From Blastochloris tepida (GTDB lineage Bacteria > Pseudomonadota > Alphaproteobacteria > Rhizobiales > Xanthobacteraceae), in assembly GCF_003966715.1 (NCBI RefSeq), contig NZ_AP018907.1, positions 3,212,001 through 3,276,000 on the forward strand: DNA of 64,000 bases, given 5' to 3'. The position numbers were made by a program, and so were the translations under genes. This document shows positions 11,338 through 19,496 of the stretch, piece after piece (position 1 is the first letter of the stretch; each line of letters starts with the position of its first letter). The notes under the pieces were generated by a model, which did not search any database, had not been told where the DNA came from, and saw nothing but the letters and a program-made list of their open reading frames with translations.

Positions 11338-12771
11338 TCAGGCCAGCGTGTAGGCCACCTTCACCGCGGTGTAGAATTCGCGCGCATAGGCGCCCTGCTC
11401 GCGCGGGCCGTAGGAGGAACCTTTCCGGCCGCCGAACGGCGCGTGATAGTCGATGCCGGCGGTCGGCAGATTGACCAGCACCATGCCCGCCGCCGAGCGC
11501 TTCTTGAAATCGGAGGCGTATTTCAGCGAGGTGGTGCAGATGCCCGACGACAGGCCGAACTCGGTGTCGTTGGCGACCGCCACCGCCTCCTCGTAATCGC
11601 GGACGCGGATCACCGAGGCCACCGGCCCGAACACCTCCTCGCGATTGATGCGCATGGCGTTGTCGGTGTCGGTGACCAGGGCCGGCGACATGTAATAGCC
11701 CGGCGTCTCGCGATTGAGCCGCTCGCCGCCGGTGACCACGCGCCCGCCTTCCTTGCGCGCGATCTCGACATAGGCGAGGTCCTGCTCAAGCTGGCTTTGC
11801 GACACCACCGGCCCAAGCTCGCTGCCGGGGGAGAGCGCATCGCCCACCTTCAGCGCCGCAGTCTTCTCGGTCAGCGCCGCAACGAAGCGGTCGTGAATGC
11901 CGGCGGTGACGATGAGACGCGACGACGCGGTGCAGCGCTGGCCGCACTGGAAGAAGGCGCCGTTGAGGGCGGCCGCCACCGCCACGTCGAGATCGGCGTC
12001 GTCGAGCACGACAAGCGGATTCTTGCCGCCCATCTCGAGCTGCACCTTCTTGCCGCGGCTGACGCATTCGACCGCGATCGCCCGCCCGACCTCGACCGAG
12101 CCGGTGAAACTCACCGCCCGCACCTTGGGCGACGTCACGATGGCGTTGCCGACCTCGCGGCCGGAGCCCATCACCAGATTGAACACGCCGGCCGGCACCC
12201 CGGCGCGCGAGATGATCTCGGACAGCGCCCAGGCCGAGCCCGGCACCAGATCGGCGGGCTTCAGCACCACCGTGTTGCCGAAGGCGAGCGCGGGTGCAAT
12301 CTTCCAGGCGGGAATGGCTATCGGGAAATTCCAGGGTGTGATCAGCCCGACCACGCCTTCCGGCTCGCGGGTGATCTCGACATCGACGCCGGCCCTGACC
12401 GAGGGAATGCGGTCGCCGCCCGGGCGCAACGCTTCGCCGGCAAAGAACTTGAACACCCGACCGGCGCGCACCACCTCGCCGATGCCGTCGGCGAGCGGCT
12501 TGCCCTCCTCGCGCGAAAGCAGGCGGCCGAGCTCATCCTTGCGGGCCAGGATCTCGGTGCCGATGCGGTCGAGGATATCGGCGCGCTGCTCGATGGTGGT
12601 GGCCCGCCACACCGGCAGCGCCGCGAACGCGGCGTCGATCGCGGCCTCGGCCTGCGCAGCGCTGGCGCGGGCGTATTCGCCCACCACGTCGTCGAGATTG
12701 GACGGGTTGACGTTTCGGTTGAGGTCGGTGCCCTCGACCCAGTCGCCGGCGATGAAGTTCCTGTGCAGCAT
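11338..12771 (-). CDS. NAD(P)-dependent aldehyde dehydrogenase (ketoglutarate-semialdehyde type)
   Basis: This 477-residue ALDH-superfamily enzyme oxidises an aldehyde to the acid in the cytoplasm. The cofactor-binding stretch is TPWNFPIAIPAWKIAPALA and VVLKPADLVP; the general-base Glu lies in LEMGGKNPLVV; the catalytic Cys lies in FQCGQRCTASSR; the C-terminal part has EEVFGPVASV. Overall pattern and length resemble 2,5-dioxovalerate (alpha-ketoglutarate semialdehyde) dehydrogenases of sugar-acid breakdown, but the substrate is inferred. I chose the ATG at 12771 because GGAAGGAT precedes it and the mature fold begins with NFIAGDWVEG. Three 12-bp repeats lie just upstream. It follows hslO on the same strand after 93 bases. 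Confidence 0.9.
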   Translation of the reverse strand: MLHRNFIAGDWVEGTDLNRNVNPSNLDDVVGEYARASAAQAEAAIDAAFAALPVWRATTIEQRADILDRIGTEILARKDELGRLLSREEGKPLADGIGEVVRAGRVFKFFAGEALRPGGDRIPSVRAGVDVEITREPEGVVGLITPWNFPIAIPAWKIAPALAFGNTVVLKPADLVPGSAWALSEIISRAGVPAGVFNLVMGSGREVGNAIVTSPKVRAVSFTGSVEVGRAIAVECVSRGKKVQLEMGGKNPLVVLDDADLDVAVAAALNGAFFQCGQRCTASSRLIVTAGIHDRFVAALTEKTAALKVGDALSPGSELGPVVSQSQLEQDLAYVEIARKEGGRVVTGGERLNRETPGYYMSPALVTDTDNAMRINREEVFGPVASVIRVRDYEEAVAVANDTEFGLSSGICTTSLKYASDFKKRSAAGMVLVNLPTAGIDYHAPFGGRKGSSYGPREQGAYAREFYTAVKVAYTLA

Positions 12772-12776
12772 GCCCG

Positions 12777-12812
12777 ATCCTTCCCGAACTCTTGCCCGAA
12801 CGCTTGCCCGAA
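12777..12812 (-). repeat. three tandem 12-bp repeats including the ALDH ribosome-binding site
   Basis: Read on the minus strand, the units are TTCGGGCAAGCG, TTCGGGCAAGAG and TTCGGGAAGGAT. The last unit contains the Shine-Dalgarno sequence of the aldehyde dehydrogenase. The unit length is a whole number of codons. Confidence 0.7.
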
Positions 12813-12864
12813 ATCCTGCGCGGACGGAGCGAGCCCGCACGCGCGGGACGCGGACGGTGGCGGC

Positions 12865-13851
12865 TCAGCCCGGCAGACCGATGTCCTCGGGCAGAACGAC
12901 GTAGCGGGTGGAGCAGAATTCGCACGTCACCGTGATCCTGCCGTCCTCGACCATGTGGGCGCGGTCATCCAGCGGGAAACGGGACAGCATGTCGCGGATG
13001 GCCTCCTGCGAGCAGCGGCAGAAATTGGTCACCGGCTGCGGTTCGAACACCCGCACGCCGCGCTCGTTGAACAGCCGCCACAGCAGCCGCTCCGACGACA
13101 GGCCGGGATCGACCAGCTCGTGGTCCTCGACGGTGGCGGCCAGCGTGCGCGCCTCCACCCAGGCGTCATCCTCCGCCACCTCGTGCGGGGCGGTGCCCTC
13201 GGGCGCATCGCCGGGGTCGAGATCGGCGCGCGCCAGCCGGGCCGGATCCTTGGGCATGAACTGCACCAGCAGGCCGCCGGCCCGCCAGCTTCGCCGCGTG
13301 CCCTGCCCGGTCGCCGACATCTCTTCGGCGACCGCCAGACGCACGAAGGTGGGGATCTGCTCCGACTGGGCGAAATACTGGTGGGCGGCAGCTTCCAGCC
13401 CCTGCCCCGACAGCTCGACCACGCCCTGATAGCGGGCCATGTCCGACCCCTGGTCGATGGTCATGGCGAGGTGGCCGCGGCCCAGCAGCGCCGCCGGCCG
13501 CACGTCCTCGGCCGCCGCCACCGCCGCGGCATCGAAGCGGGCGCAGGCGCGCACCTTGTTCGGGCTCTCGAAATCGACCACCAGCATCCGCACCGGGCCG
13601 TCGGTCTGGGTCTGGAGGATGAAGCGGCCCTCGAACTTGAGCGAGGCGCCGAGCAGCGCCCCCAGCGCCACCGCCTCGCCGAGCACGCGCGACACCGGCT
13701 CAGGGTAGCCGTGGCCGGCGATCATGGCATCGACCGCCGGACCGAGGGTGACGATGCGGCCGCGGACATCCAGCCCCTCGACCTGGAACGGCGTGATGCG
13801 GTCCTGCCCGGCGTTGTCGTCGGGCAGGCGCTCGCGAACGTCCCCGCTCAT
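12865..13851 (-). CDS. hslO: Hsp33 redox-regulated holdase chaperone
   Basis: HslO protects unfolding proteins under oxidative stress in the cytoplasm. The 328-residue protein ends with the zinc redox switch, C-x-C in NFCRCSQE followed by C-x-x-C in CEFCSTRY. These four cysteines release zinc and form disulfides on activation in known Hsp33 proteins. The start ATG at 13851 overlaps the argF stop as ATGA, so the two genes are translationally coupled. The order argD-argF-hslO is common in Hyphomicrobiales. The C-terminus ends shortly after the cysteine pair. Confidence 0.96.
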   Translation of the reverse strand: MSGDVRERLPDDNAGQDRITPFQVEGLDVRGRIVTLGPAVDAMIAGHGYPEPVSRVLGEAVALGALLGASLKFEGRFILQTQTDGPVRMLVVDFESPNKVRACARFDAAAVAAAEDVRPAALLGRGHLAMTIDQGSDMARYQGVVELSGQGLEAAAHQYFAQSEQIPTFVRLAVAEEMSATGQGTRRSWRAGGLLVQFMPKDPARLARADLDPGDAPEGTAPHEVAEDDAWVEARTLAATVEDHELVDPGLSSERLLWRLFNERGVRVFEPQPVTNFCRCSQEAIRDMLSRFPLDDRAHMVEDGRITVTCEFCSTRYVVLPEDIGLPG

Positions 13852-14786
13852 GCCGCCGTCCCGCTGTCGAGGCACCAGGCGAGGATGCTCTTCTGGGCGT
13901 GCAGCCGGTTCTCGGCCTCGTCGAACACCGCCGACTGCGGCCCGTCCATCACCTCGTCGGTGACCTCCTCGCCGCGATGGGCCGGCAGGCAGTGCATAAA
14001 GATCGCATCCGGCGCCGCCAGCGCCATCAGCTGCGCATTGACCTGGAAGGATTTCAGCATGTTGTGGCGGCGGGCGCTCTCGCGGTCGCCCATCGACACC
14101 CAGGTGTCGGTCAGCACGCAATCGACGCCGCGCACCGCGGCTTCCGGATCATGGCCGAAGCTGACGCGGGCGCCGGTGCGCTGCACGAACTCGGTCATGG
14201 CGGGGCGCGGCGCCAGCTCCGGCGGCGTCGCCACCCGCAGCGAGAAATCGAAGCGCTCGGCGGCGTGGATCCACGAGGCCAGCACATTGTTGGCGTCGCC
14301 GCTCCAGGCCACCGTGCGGTCGCGGATCGGCCCCTTGCGCTCCTCGAAGGTCATGACGTCGGCCATCACCTGGCAGGGATGCGACAGGCGGGTGAGGCCG
14401 TTGATGACCGGGATGGTGGCATAGTGCGCCAGCTCCATCACCGCCTCATGGTCGAGGGTGCGGATCATGATCGCATCGACATAGCGCGACAGCACGCGCG
14501 CGGTGTCGGCGATGCTCTCGCCGCGGCCGAGCTGCATCTCGGCGCCGGTGAGCATGATGGTTTCGCCGCCGAGCTGGCGCATCGCCACGTCGAACGACAC
14601 GCGGGTGCGGGTCGACGGCTTGTCGAAGATCATCGCCAGGATGCGGCCCTCGAACGGCCCCTTGGCGCGGGCACCGGCGGCGCGGGCGCGCTTCATCTCG
14701 ACGCCGTGGTCGAGAATGCGGCGCAGCTCCGAGGCCGGAAGCTGGTCGAGATCGAGAAAATGCCGGGGGGCGCCGTTGCTGCTCAT
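13848..14786 (-). CDS. argF: ornithine carbamoyltransferase
   Basis: ArgF makes citrulline from ornithine and carbamoyl phosphate in arginine synthesis. The 312-residue protein contains the carbamoyl-phosphate site [12 protein letters not shown], then [10 protein letters not shown] (OTC HPxQ), and the ornithine-loop sequence [13 protein letters not shown]. The length is typical. The ATG at 14786 overlaps the argD stop and its own stop overlaps the hslO start, both as ATGA. It is the middle gene of the argD-argF-hslO operon, driven by the promoter at 16127-16154. Confidence 0.97.
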   Translation of the reverse strand: MSSNGAPRHFLDLDQLPASELRRILDHGVEMKRARAAGARAKGPFEGRILAMIFDKPSTRTRVSFDVAMRQLGGETIMLTGAEMQLGRGESIADTARVLSRYVDAIMIRTLDHEAVMELAHYATIPVINGLTRLSHPCQVMADVMTFEERKGPIRDRTVAWSGDANNVLASWIHAAERFDFSLRVATPPELAPRPAMTEFVQRTGARVSFGHDPEAAVRGVDCVLTDTWVSMGDRESARRHNMLKSFQVNAQLMALAAPDAIFMHCLPAHRGEEVTDEVMDGPQSAVFDEAENRLHAQKSILAWCLDSGTAA

Positions 14787-16006
14787 GCCGCGGCTCCCGC
14801 CTGCGGGGCGGCGGCAAGCCGCACGCACGCCCGGTCGATCGCGTCGATGGCGGCGGCAATCTCGGCCTCGCCGATGATCAAAGGCGGCAGGAGCCGCACG
14901 ACATTGTCGCCGGCCGCCACCGTCAACAGCTTCTCGGCGCGCAATGCCGCCTGCATCTCGGTGTTGGGGACGGTCGGGCGCAGGCCGAGCAGCAGCCCTT
15001 CGCCGCGCACCTCGTCGATGATCGCGGGATGGCGGTCCTTCAACTCGGCGAGGCGCTGCTTGAGCCGCAGCGCGGTCTCGCGCACCTGCTCCAGGAAGCC
15101 GTCGGCCAGCACGATGTCGAGCACCGCATTGCCCACCGCCATGGCCAGCGGATTGCCCCCGAAGGTCGAGCCATGGGTGCCGGCGGTCATGCCGCGGGCG
15201 GCCTCGGACGTGGCGAGGCACGCCCCCATCGGGAAGCCGCCGCCGATGCCCTTGGCGATCGCCATGATGTCGGGGGTGATGCCGGCCCATTCGTGGGCGA
15301 ACAGCTTGCCGGTGCGGCCGACGCCGGTCTGCACCTCGTCGAGCACCAGGAGCAGGCCGGTCTCGTCGCAGATCTGGCGCAGCGCCCGGAGCGTCTGCGG
15401 CGGCAGCGGCCGCACGCCGCCCTCGCCCTGGACCGGCTCGACCAGGATTCCGGCGGTGGCCGGGCCGATCGCCGCGCGCACGGCGTCGAGGTCGCCGAAC
15501 GGCACCTGATCGAAGCCGTCGACCGGCGGGCCGAACCCATCGAGATATTTCTTCTGGCCGCCGGCGGCGATGGTGGCCAGCGTGCGGCCGTGGAACGCGC
15601 CCTCGAAGGTGATCAGCCGGTAGCGCTCCGGCTGGCCGCCGCTGGCGTGATACTTGCGGGCGGTCTTGATGGCGCACTCCAGCGCCTCGGCGCCGGAATT
15701 GGTGAAGAACACCAGATCGGCGAAGGTGGCCGCGACGAGGCGCGCAGCCAGCCGCTCACCTTCGGGAATGCGATAGAGATTGGAGACGTGCCACAGCCGC
15801 GACGCCTGCTCGGTGAGCGCCGCCACCAGATGCGGATGGGCGTGCCCGAGCGAGACGACGGCGACGCCGCTGCCGAAATCGAGATATCGCTGCCCGTCGA
15901 GCGCGGTCAGCCACGCACCCTCGCCGCGGGCGAAGGCGAGGTCTGCGCGGGCATAGGTCGGCAGCAGGGCGGACGGGGCGTTCGACGTCACGGGCTCGGC
16001 AGTCAC
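14783..16006 (-). CDS. argD: acetylornithine/succinyldiaminopimelate aminotransferase
   Basis: This PLP enzyme transaminates N-acetylglutamate semialdehyde in arginine synthesis, and in many bacteria also a lysine-pathway intermediate. The 407-residue class-III aminotransferase shows [15 protein letters not shown], the PLP-phosphate region [14 protein letters not shown], the cofactor Asp in [14 protein letters not shown], and the Schiff-base Lys in [13 protein letters not shown]. The GTG at 16006 is preceded by GGAGAG at 7 bases. Further upstream in-frame codons run into the palindromic leader and are unlikely to be translated. It is the first gene of the operon. Confidence 0.95.
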   Translation of the reverse strand: MTAEPVTSNAPSALLPTYARADLAFARGEGAWLTALDGQRYLDFGSGVAVVSLGHAHPHLVAALTEQASRLWHVSNLYRIPEGERLAARLVAATFADLVFFTNSGAEALECAIKTARKYHASGGQPERYRLITFEGAFHGRTLATIAAGGQKKYLDGFGPPVDGFDQVPFGDLDAVRAAIGPATAGILVEPVQGEGGVRPLPPQTLRALRQICDETGLLLVLDEVQTGVGRTGKLFAHEWAGITPDIMAIAKGIGGGFPMGACLATSEAARGMTAGTHGSTFGGNPLAMAVGNAVLDIVLADGFLEQVRETALRLKQRLAELKDRHPAIIDEVRGEGLLLGLRPTVPNTEMQAALRAEKLLTVAAGDNVVRLLPPLIIGEAEIAAAIDAIDRACVRLAAAPQAGAAA

Positions 16007-16093
16007 GGGCACCTCTCCGACACGCTCGCGCCGGATGGGGCTTGATGCCGGAGCGCGAGGCGGAACGGGCAGAAAGAGGGCAGTAAACGAAAC

Positions 16094-16115
16094 GTGCCGC
16101 CCCGCGGGGCGGCAC
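16094..16115. promoter_or_regulatory. perfect 22-bp GC palindrome in the argD leader
   Basis: Each half is GTGCCGCCCCG (16094-16104) and its exact reverse complement CGGGGCGGCAC (16105-16115), with no spacer. It lies a few bases after the predicted transcription start of argD and 88 bases before the start codon. It may be an operator or a leader hairpin. Its all-GC character is unlike a typical AT-rich ARG box. Confidence 0.7.
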
Positions 16116-16126
16116 ATTCGCGCTAG

Positions 16127-16154
16127 ATAGTACCCCCGAAGGGCCGTGTGTCAA
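16127..16154 (-). promoter_or_regulatory. sigma70-type promoter of argD-argF-hslO
   Basis: On the minus strand a perfect -35 TTGACA (16149-16154) and a -10-like TACTAT (16127-16132) are separated by 16 bases. The predicted start is near 16120, just before the 22-bp palindrome. Confidence 0.65.
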
Positions 16155-16210
16155 CCGCGCCACACTCATCGGGATTGTTGCGGTCCGGCGGGGCGTTTTT
16201 TGGGGAAAAT

Positions 16211-16245
16211 GAGTCGCGAGTCCGGCAGACTCTTGTCGGCGAGTC
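16211..16245. promoter_or_regulatory. cluster of four GANTC (CcrM methylation) sites
   Basis: GAGTC at 16211 and 16218, GACTC at 16228 and GAGTC at 16241 all fall within 35 bases of the gcrA/argD intergenic region. CcrM methylates GANTC in alphaproteobacteria, and GcrA acts at such methylated promoters. The cluster lies 162-196 bases upstream of gcrA, so methylation-linked control of gcrA is plausible. Confidence 0.65.
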
Positions 16246-16406
16246 AACGCATATGTAGCCTCTGCCTTGCCTGATACGACATCTCGTCTGCGGCGGCTGT
16301 TCCCCTGAGTGATGTGGCGCGTTTGGCCGAACCCCTATGGGCTCGGCAGGGGGAAGGATTCTGCCACAGGCGAGGTGACGCGACCCCGGACGAGAGGCTG
16401 ACGACC

Positions 16407-16916
16407 ATGTCGTGGAACGACGAGCGGATCGAACAACTCAAGAAGCTGTGGGCGGATGGCCTTTCGGCCAGCCAGATCGCGGCGGAACTTGGCGGGATCA
16501 CCCGCAACGCGGTGATCGGAAAGGTCCACCGGCTCGGCCTGTCGGGCCGCGCCAAGACGGCTACGGCGGCCGCGCCGCGCTCGCGCAAGCAGCGCACCCC
16601 GGCGCCGGCGCCCCGGCAGAACGGCTTCGTCCGCGGCAATGTGGTGCTGGCGCCGCGGGTCGCCCCCGAGGAGGTTCCCGAGGTCGAGACGGAGCTGGCG
16701 ACCGAGCCGGTCGAGAACGTCGTGCCCATCGGCCAGCGCTGCTCGATCCTCGAACTGAACGAGGCCACATGCCGCTGGCCGATCGGCGAGCCGGGAAGGC
16801 CCGACTTCTCCTATTGCGGCGGACGGGCGATCTCCGGCCTGCCCTATTGTTCCTTCCACGCGCGCATCGCCTACCAGCCGGTGGCCGACCGCCGGCGCGA
16901 CCGGCGCGTGGGCTGA
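16407..16916 (+). CDS. gcrA: GcrA cell-cycle regulator
   Basis: GcrA is a sigma70-associated transcription factor that activates cell-cycle genes at CcrM-methylated promoters. The 169-residue protein starts with the family hallmark MSWNDERIEQLKKLW, then the helix-turn-helix GLSASQIAAELGG and NAVIGKVHRLGL. It ends with the Cys/Trp-rich C-terminal part CRWPIGEPG ... YCGGRAISGLPYCSFHARIAY. The ATG at 16407 is the conserved family start. The gene is divergent from argD across a 400-bp region with clustered GANTC sites. Its stop codon TGA (16914-16916) forms part of the repeat element that follows. Confidence 0.97.
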   Translation: MSWNDERIEQLKKLWADGLSASQIAAELGGITRNAVIGKVHRLGLSGRAKTATAAAPRSRKQRTPAPAPRQNGFVRGNVVLAPRVAPEEVPEVETELATEPVENVVPIGQRCSILELNEATCRWPIGEPGRPDFSYCGGRAISGLPYCSFHARIAYQPVADRRRDRRVG

Positions 16917-17110
16917 TACGGTTTCCGGCCGATCAAGCCGGAAAACCGAATTCCGATCGCCGAAAAATCCTCATCGGTTCAAGGATTTTTCGGCGAGACC
17001 GTTGCCGGTATCCCGAAGGGATCAACCGGAAACCATATGACACCCGACGAAGTCCGGGATCGCCGCCCCCCTCGTTCGACAACGGGATTTTCGGCGATCG
17101 GACTTCGGAT
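16915..17110. repeat. long composite copy of intergenic repeat family A
   Basis: This fills the convergent gap between gcrA and phoB. It starts with TGATACGGTTTCCGG, whose TGA (from 16914) is the gcrA stop codon. It contains a perfect 13-bp-arm hairpin, GCCGAAAAATCCT (16959-16971) with AGGATTTTTCGGC (16982-16994). An inverted copy of the first module follows (around 17005-17035). It ends with module 2, GTTCGACAACGGGATTTTCG, flanked by arms CGAAGTCC (17048-17055) and GGACTTCG (17100-17107). The hairpins probably also terminate both converging transcripts. Confidence 0.75.
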
Positions 17111-17179
17111 CGCAGGCGGATGGGATGAAGGCGGATCGGCCGGAAGCCGCATGAAGCCGGCCCCGAACCGGACCGCGCT

Positions 17180-17881
17180 TCACGAATTGCGGGCGAACAG
17201 CTCGTTGAAGGAATAGCCGGCGCCGCGCACCGTGCGGATCGGGTCCGGCTCGCGGCCGCGGTTGATCGCCTTGCGCAGCCGGCCGACATGAACGTCCACC
17301 GTGCGCTCGTCGATATAGACGTCGTGACCCCACACGCCGTCGAGCAGCTGCTCGCGGGTGAAGACGCGGCCGGGCGACTGCATCAGGAATTCCAGCAGGC
17401 GGAACTCGGTGGGGCCGAGATGAATCTCGCGGCCGGCGCGATGGACGCGGCGGGTTTCGCGATCGAGCTCCAGATCGCCATAGCGCAGGAGCATGGCGAT
17501 GTGCTCCGGCTTGGCGCGGCGCAGCAATGCGCGGATGCGGGCGATCAGCTCCGGCACCGAGAACGGCTTGGTGATGTAGTCGTCGGCGCCGGTGGCGAGG
17601 CCGCGCACCCGCTCGGATTCCTCGCCGCGGGCGGTGAGCATGATCACCGGCAGGCGCTGCGTCTCCGGCCGTGCCCTGAGGCGCCGGCACAGCTCGATGC
17701 CGGACAGGCCCGGCAGCATCCAGTCGAGCAGCACGAGGTCGGGCAGCCGCTCGCGCAGCAGTGTCTCGGCCTCGTCGCCGCGGGCGACGGCATCGACCTC
17801 GTAGCCTTCAACTTCAAGATTGTAGCGCAGGAGGAGCGTCAGCGGCTCCTCGTCCTCGACGATGAGAATCTTGGTACCCAT
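17180..17881 (-). CDS. phoB: phosphate regulon response regulator PhoB
   Basis: PhoB is activated by PhoR under phosphate limitation and binds Pho boxes. The 233-residue OmpR/PhoB-family protein has the receiver with ILIVEDEEPL, phospho-acceptor Asp in LVLLDWMLPG, Thr in IMLTARGEE and Lys in YITKPFS. The C-terminal winged helix has GPTEFRLLEFL and DERTVDVHVGRLRKAI. I chose the ATG at 17881, the start usual in this order. A GTG at 17917 would overlap the phoU stop as GTGA and add 12 residues, so coupling with phoU cannot be excluded. It is the last gene of the regulon and converges on gcrA. Confidence 0.96.
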   Translation of the reverse strand: MGTKILIVEDEEPLTLLLRYNLEVEGYEVDAVARGDEAETLLRERLPDLVLLDWMLPGLSGIELCRRLRARPETQRLPVIMLTARGEESERVRGLATGADDYITKPFSVPELIARIRALLRRAKPEHIAMLLRYGDLELDRETRRVHRAGREIHLGPTEFRLLEFLMQSPGRVFTREQLLDGVWGHDVYIDERTVDVHVGRLRKAINRGREPDPIRTVRGAGYSFNELFARNS

Positions 17882-17913
17882 CGTCCGGGGACCATGCGGG
17901 GTGTGTTCGAGGG

Positions 17914-18636
17914 TCACGTCTCCACCGCCACTTGATTGGGACTGAGCGTGGTCGTGTCGGCCTTGGGCCGTTCGACCGGCAGCAGCTCCCCGGTGATCAG
18001 ATAGTGGGCGGTCTCGGCGATGTTGGTCGCGTGGTCGCCGATCCGCTCGATGTTCTTGGCGCAGAACAGAAGGTGGGTGCAGAAGGTGATGTTGCGGGGA
18101 TCCTCCATCATGTAGGTGAGGAGCTCCCGGAACAGCGAGGTGTAGAGGGCGTCGACCTCGTCGTCGCGCTTCCACACCTGCGTCGCCAGTTCGAGGTCGC
18201 GCCGCGAATAGGCGTCGAGCACGTCCTTGAGCTGGGCCAGCACCAGCGTAGACAGGTTGACGGCGCCGAACACCACCTTGAGCGGCGGGTATTCGCCATT
18301 CATCGCCACCACCCGCTTGGCGATGTTCTTGGCGAGATCGCCGATGCGCTCGATGTCGCTGGCGAGCCGCATCGCCGAGATGATCTCGCGCAGGTCCGAG
18401 GCCATCGGCTGGCGCTTGGCGATGGTCAGCACCGCCTTGTCCTCGACCTCGCGCTGCAGCAGGTCGAGCCGGCGGTCGGCGATGATCGCGGTCTGCGCCA
18501 GCGTGGTGTCGCGCTTGAGCAGGGACTGCATGGCGTCCGACAGCATCTTCTCGGCGAGGCCGCCCATTTCGGCGATGCGCTGGCGCAGCTCGATGAGTTC
18601 GGTGTCGTAGGCGCGCACGGTGTGGTCGGTGATCAT
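17914..18636 (-). CDS. phoU: phosphate transport regulator PhoU
   Basis: PhoU links the Pst transporter to PhoR and represses the Pho regulon when phosphate is plentiful. The 240-residue protein is two tandem three-helix PhoU domains. Recognisable stretches are IAEMGGLAEKMLSDAMQSL and MRLASDIERIGDLAKNIA in the first half, and the echo KNIERIGDHATNIAETAHY in the second. The E/DxxRIGD repeats mark the metal clusters. It starts 13 bases after pstB, and its stop overlaps a possible GTG start of phoB. Confidence 0.97.
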   Translation of the reverse strand: MITDHTVRAYDTELIELRQRIAEMGGLAEKMLSDAMQSLLKRDTTLAQTAIIADRRLDLLQREVEDKAVLTIAKRQPMASDLREIISAMRLASDIERIGDLAKNIAKRVVAMNGEYPPLKVVFGAVNLSTLVLAQLKDVLDAYSRRDLELATQVWKRDDEVDALYTSLFRELLTYMMEDPRNITFCTHLLFCAKNIERIGDHATNIAETAHYLITGELLPVERPKADTTTLSPNQVAVET

Positions 18637-18649
18637 GTTCGCTCGTTCC

Positions 18650-19471
18650 TCAGCCGAACCGGCCGGTGATGTAGTCGAGGGTGCGGCGGTCCTTCGGATT
18701 GGTGAAGATGCTGTCCGTGAGCCCGTCCTCGACCACCACGCCGAGATGGAAGAAGGCCGTGCGCTGCGACACGCGCGCCGCCTGCTGCATCGAATGCGTG
18801 ACGATGATGATGGTGTAGTTCTCGCGCAGCTCGTCGATCAGTTCCTCGACCTTGGCGGTGGCGATCGGGTCGAGCGCCGAGCAGGGCTCGTCCATCAGGA
18901 TCACTTCGGGCGACACCGCAATGGCGCGGGCAATGCACAGGCGCTGCTGCTGGCCGCCGGACAGGCCGGTGCCGGGGTCGTCGAGCCGGTCCTTGACCTC
19001 TTCGAACAGCCCCGCCTTCTGCAGCGAGCCGATGACGATCTCCTCCAGCTCGGCCTTGGTGCGGGCGAGCCCGTGGATGCGCGGACCATAGGCGACGTTC
19101 TCGAAGATCGACTTGGGGAACGGATTGGGCTTCTGGAACACCATGCCGACACGGGCGCGCAGGTGAACGACGTCGAGCGCCGGATCGTAGATGTCTTGGG
19201 AATCGATCTCGATCCGGCCGGTGACGCGGCAGCCGGCGATCGTGTCATTCATCCGGTTGATGCAGCGCAGAAAGGTCGACTTTCCACACCCCGAGGGTCC
19301 GATGAACGAGGTCACCGAGCGGGCCTCGATGTCGAGCGAGACGTCCTTGAGCGCCTGCTTGTCGCCGTAATAGACATTGACGTTCCGGGCAATGACTTTG
19401 GCCGGGCGCTCCAACTGAGGCTCGGCCGCACCGGCGGTCATTGTTTCGAGAGTCGGCATTGTAGTCATCAT
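18650..19471 (-). CDS. pstB: phosphate ABC transporter ATP-binding protein PstB
   Basis: PstB powers high-affinity phosphate import at the inner membrane. The 273-residue protein has Walker [14 protein letters not shown]-loop [10 protein letters not shown], signature [14 protein letters not shown], Walker [14 protein letters not shown] and H-loop [10 protein letters not shown]. The 'ALDPIAT' and 'TKAELEEIV' stretches are typical of PstB. The ATG at 19471 has GGAG at 7 bases; the in-frame codons upstream overlap pstA and lack a site. It is separated from pstA by 25 bases. Confidence 0.97.
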   Translation of the reverse strand: MMTTMPTLETMTAGAAEPQLERPAKVIARNVNVYYGDKQALKDVSLDIEARSVTSFIGPSGCGKSTFLRCINRMNDTIAGCRVTGRIEIDSQDIYDPALDVVHLRARVGMVFQKPNPFPKSIFENVAYGPRIHGLARTKAELEEIVIGSLQKAGLFEEVKDRLDDPGTGLSGGQQQRLCIARAIAVSPEVILMDEPCSALDPIATAKVEELIDELRENYTIIIVTHSMQQAARVSQRTAFFHLGVVVEDGLTDSIFTNPKDRRTLDYITGRFG

Positions 19472-19496
19472 AACACTCCAAATGGATGGCTGCGGC

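Noticed and set aside
10720..14424. Very long plus-strand open frame antisense to GGDEF-EAL, ALDH, hslO and part of argF
   Set aside because: It is the complement of four convincing genes. High GC removes stop codons, and the translation is Arg/His/Ala-rich with no domain.
16007..16120. ARG box for ArgR in front of argD
   Set aside because: The only palindrome is all GC, unlike the AT-rich ARG box, and ArgR cannot be shown in this window.
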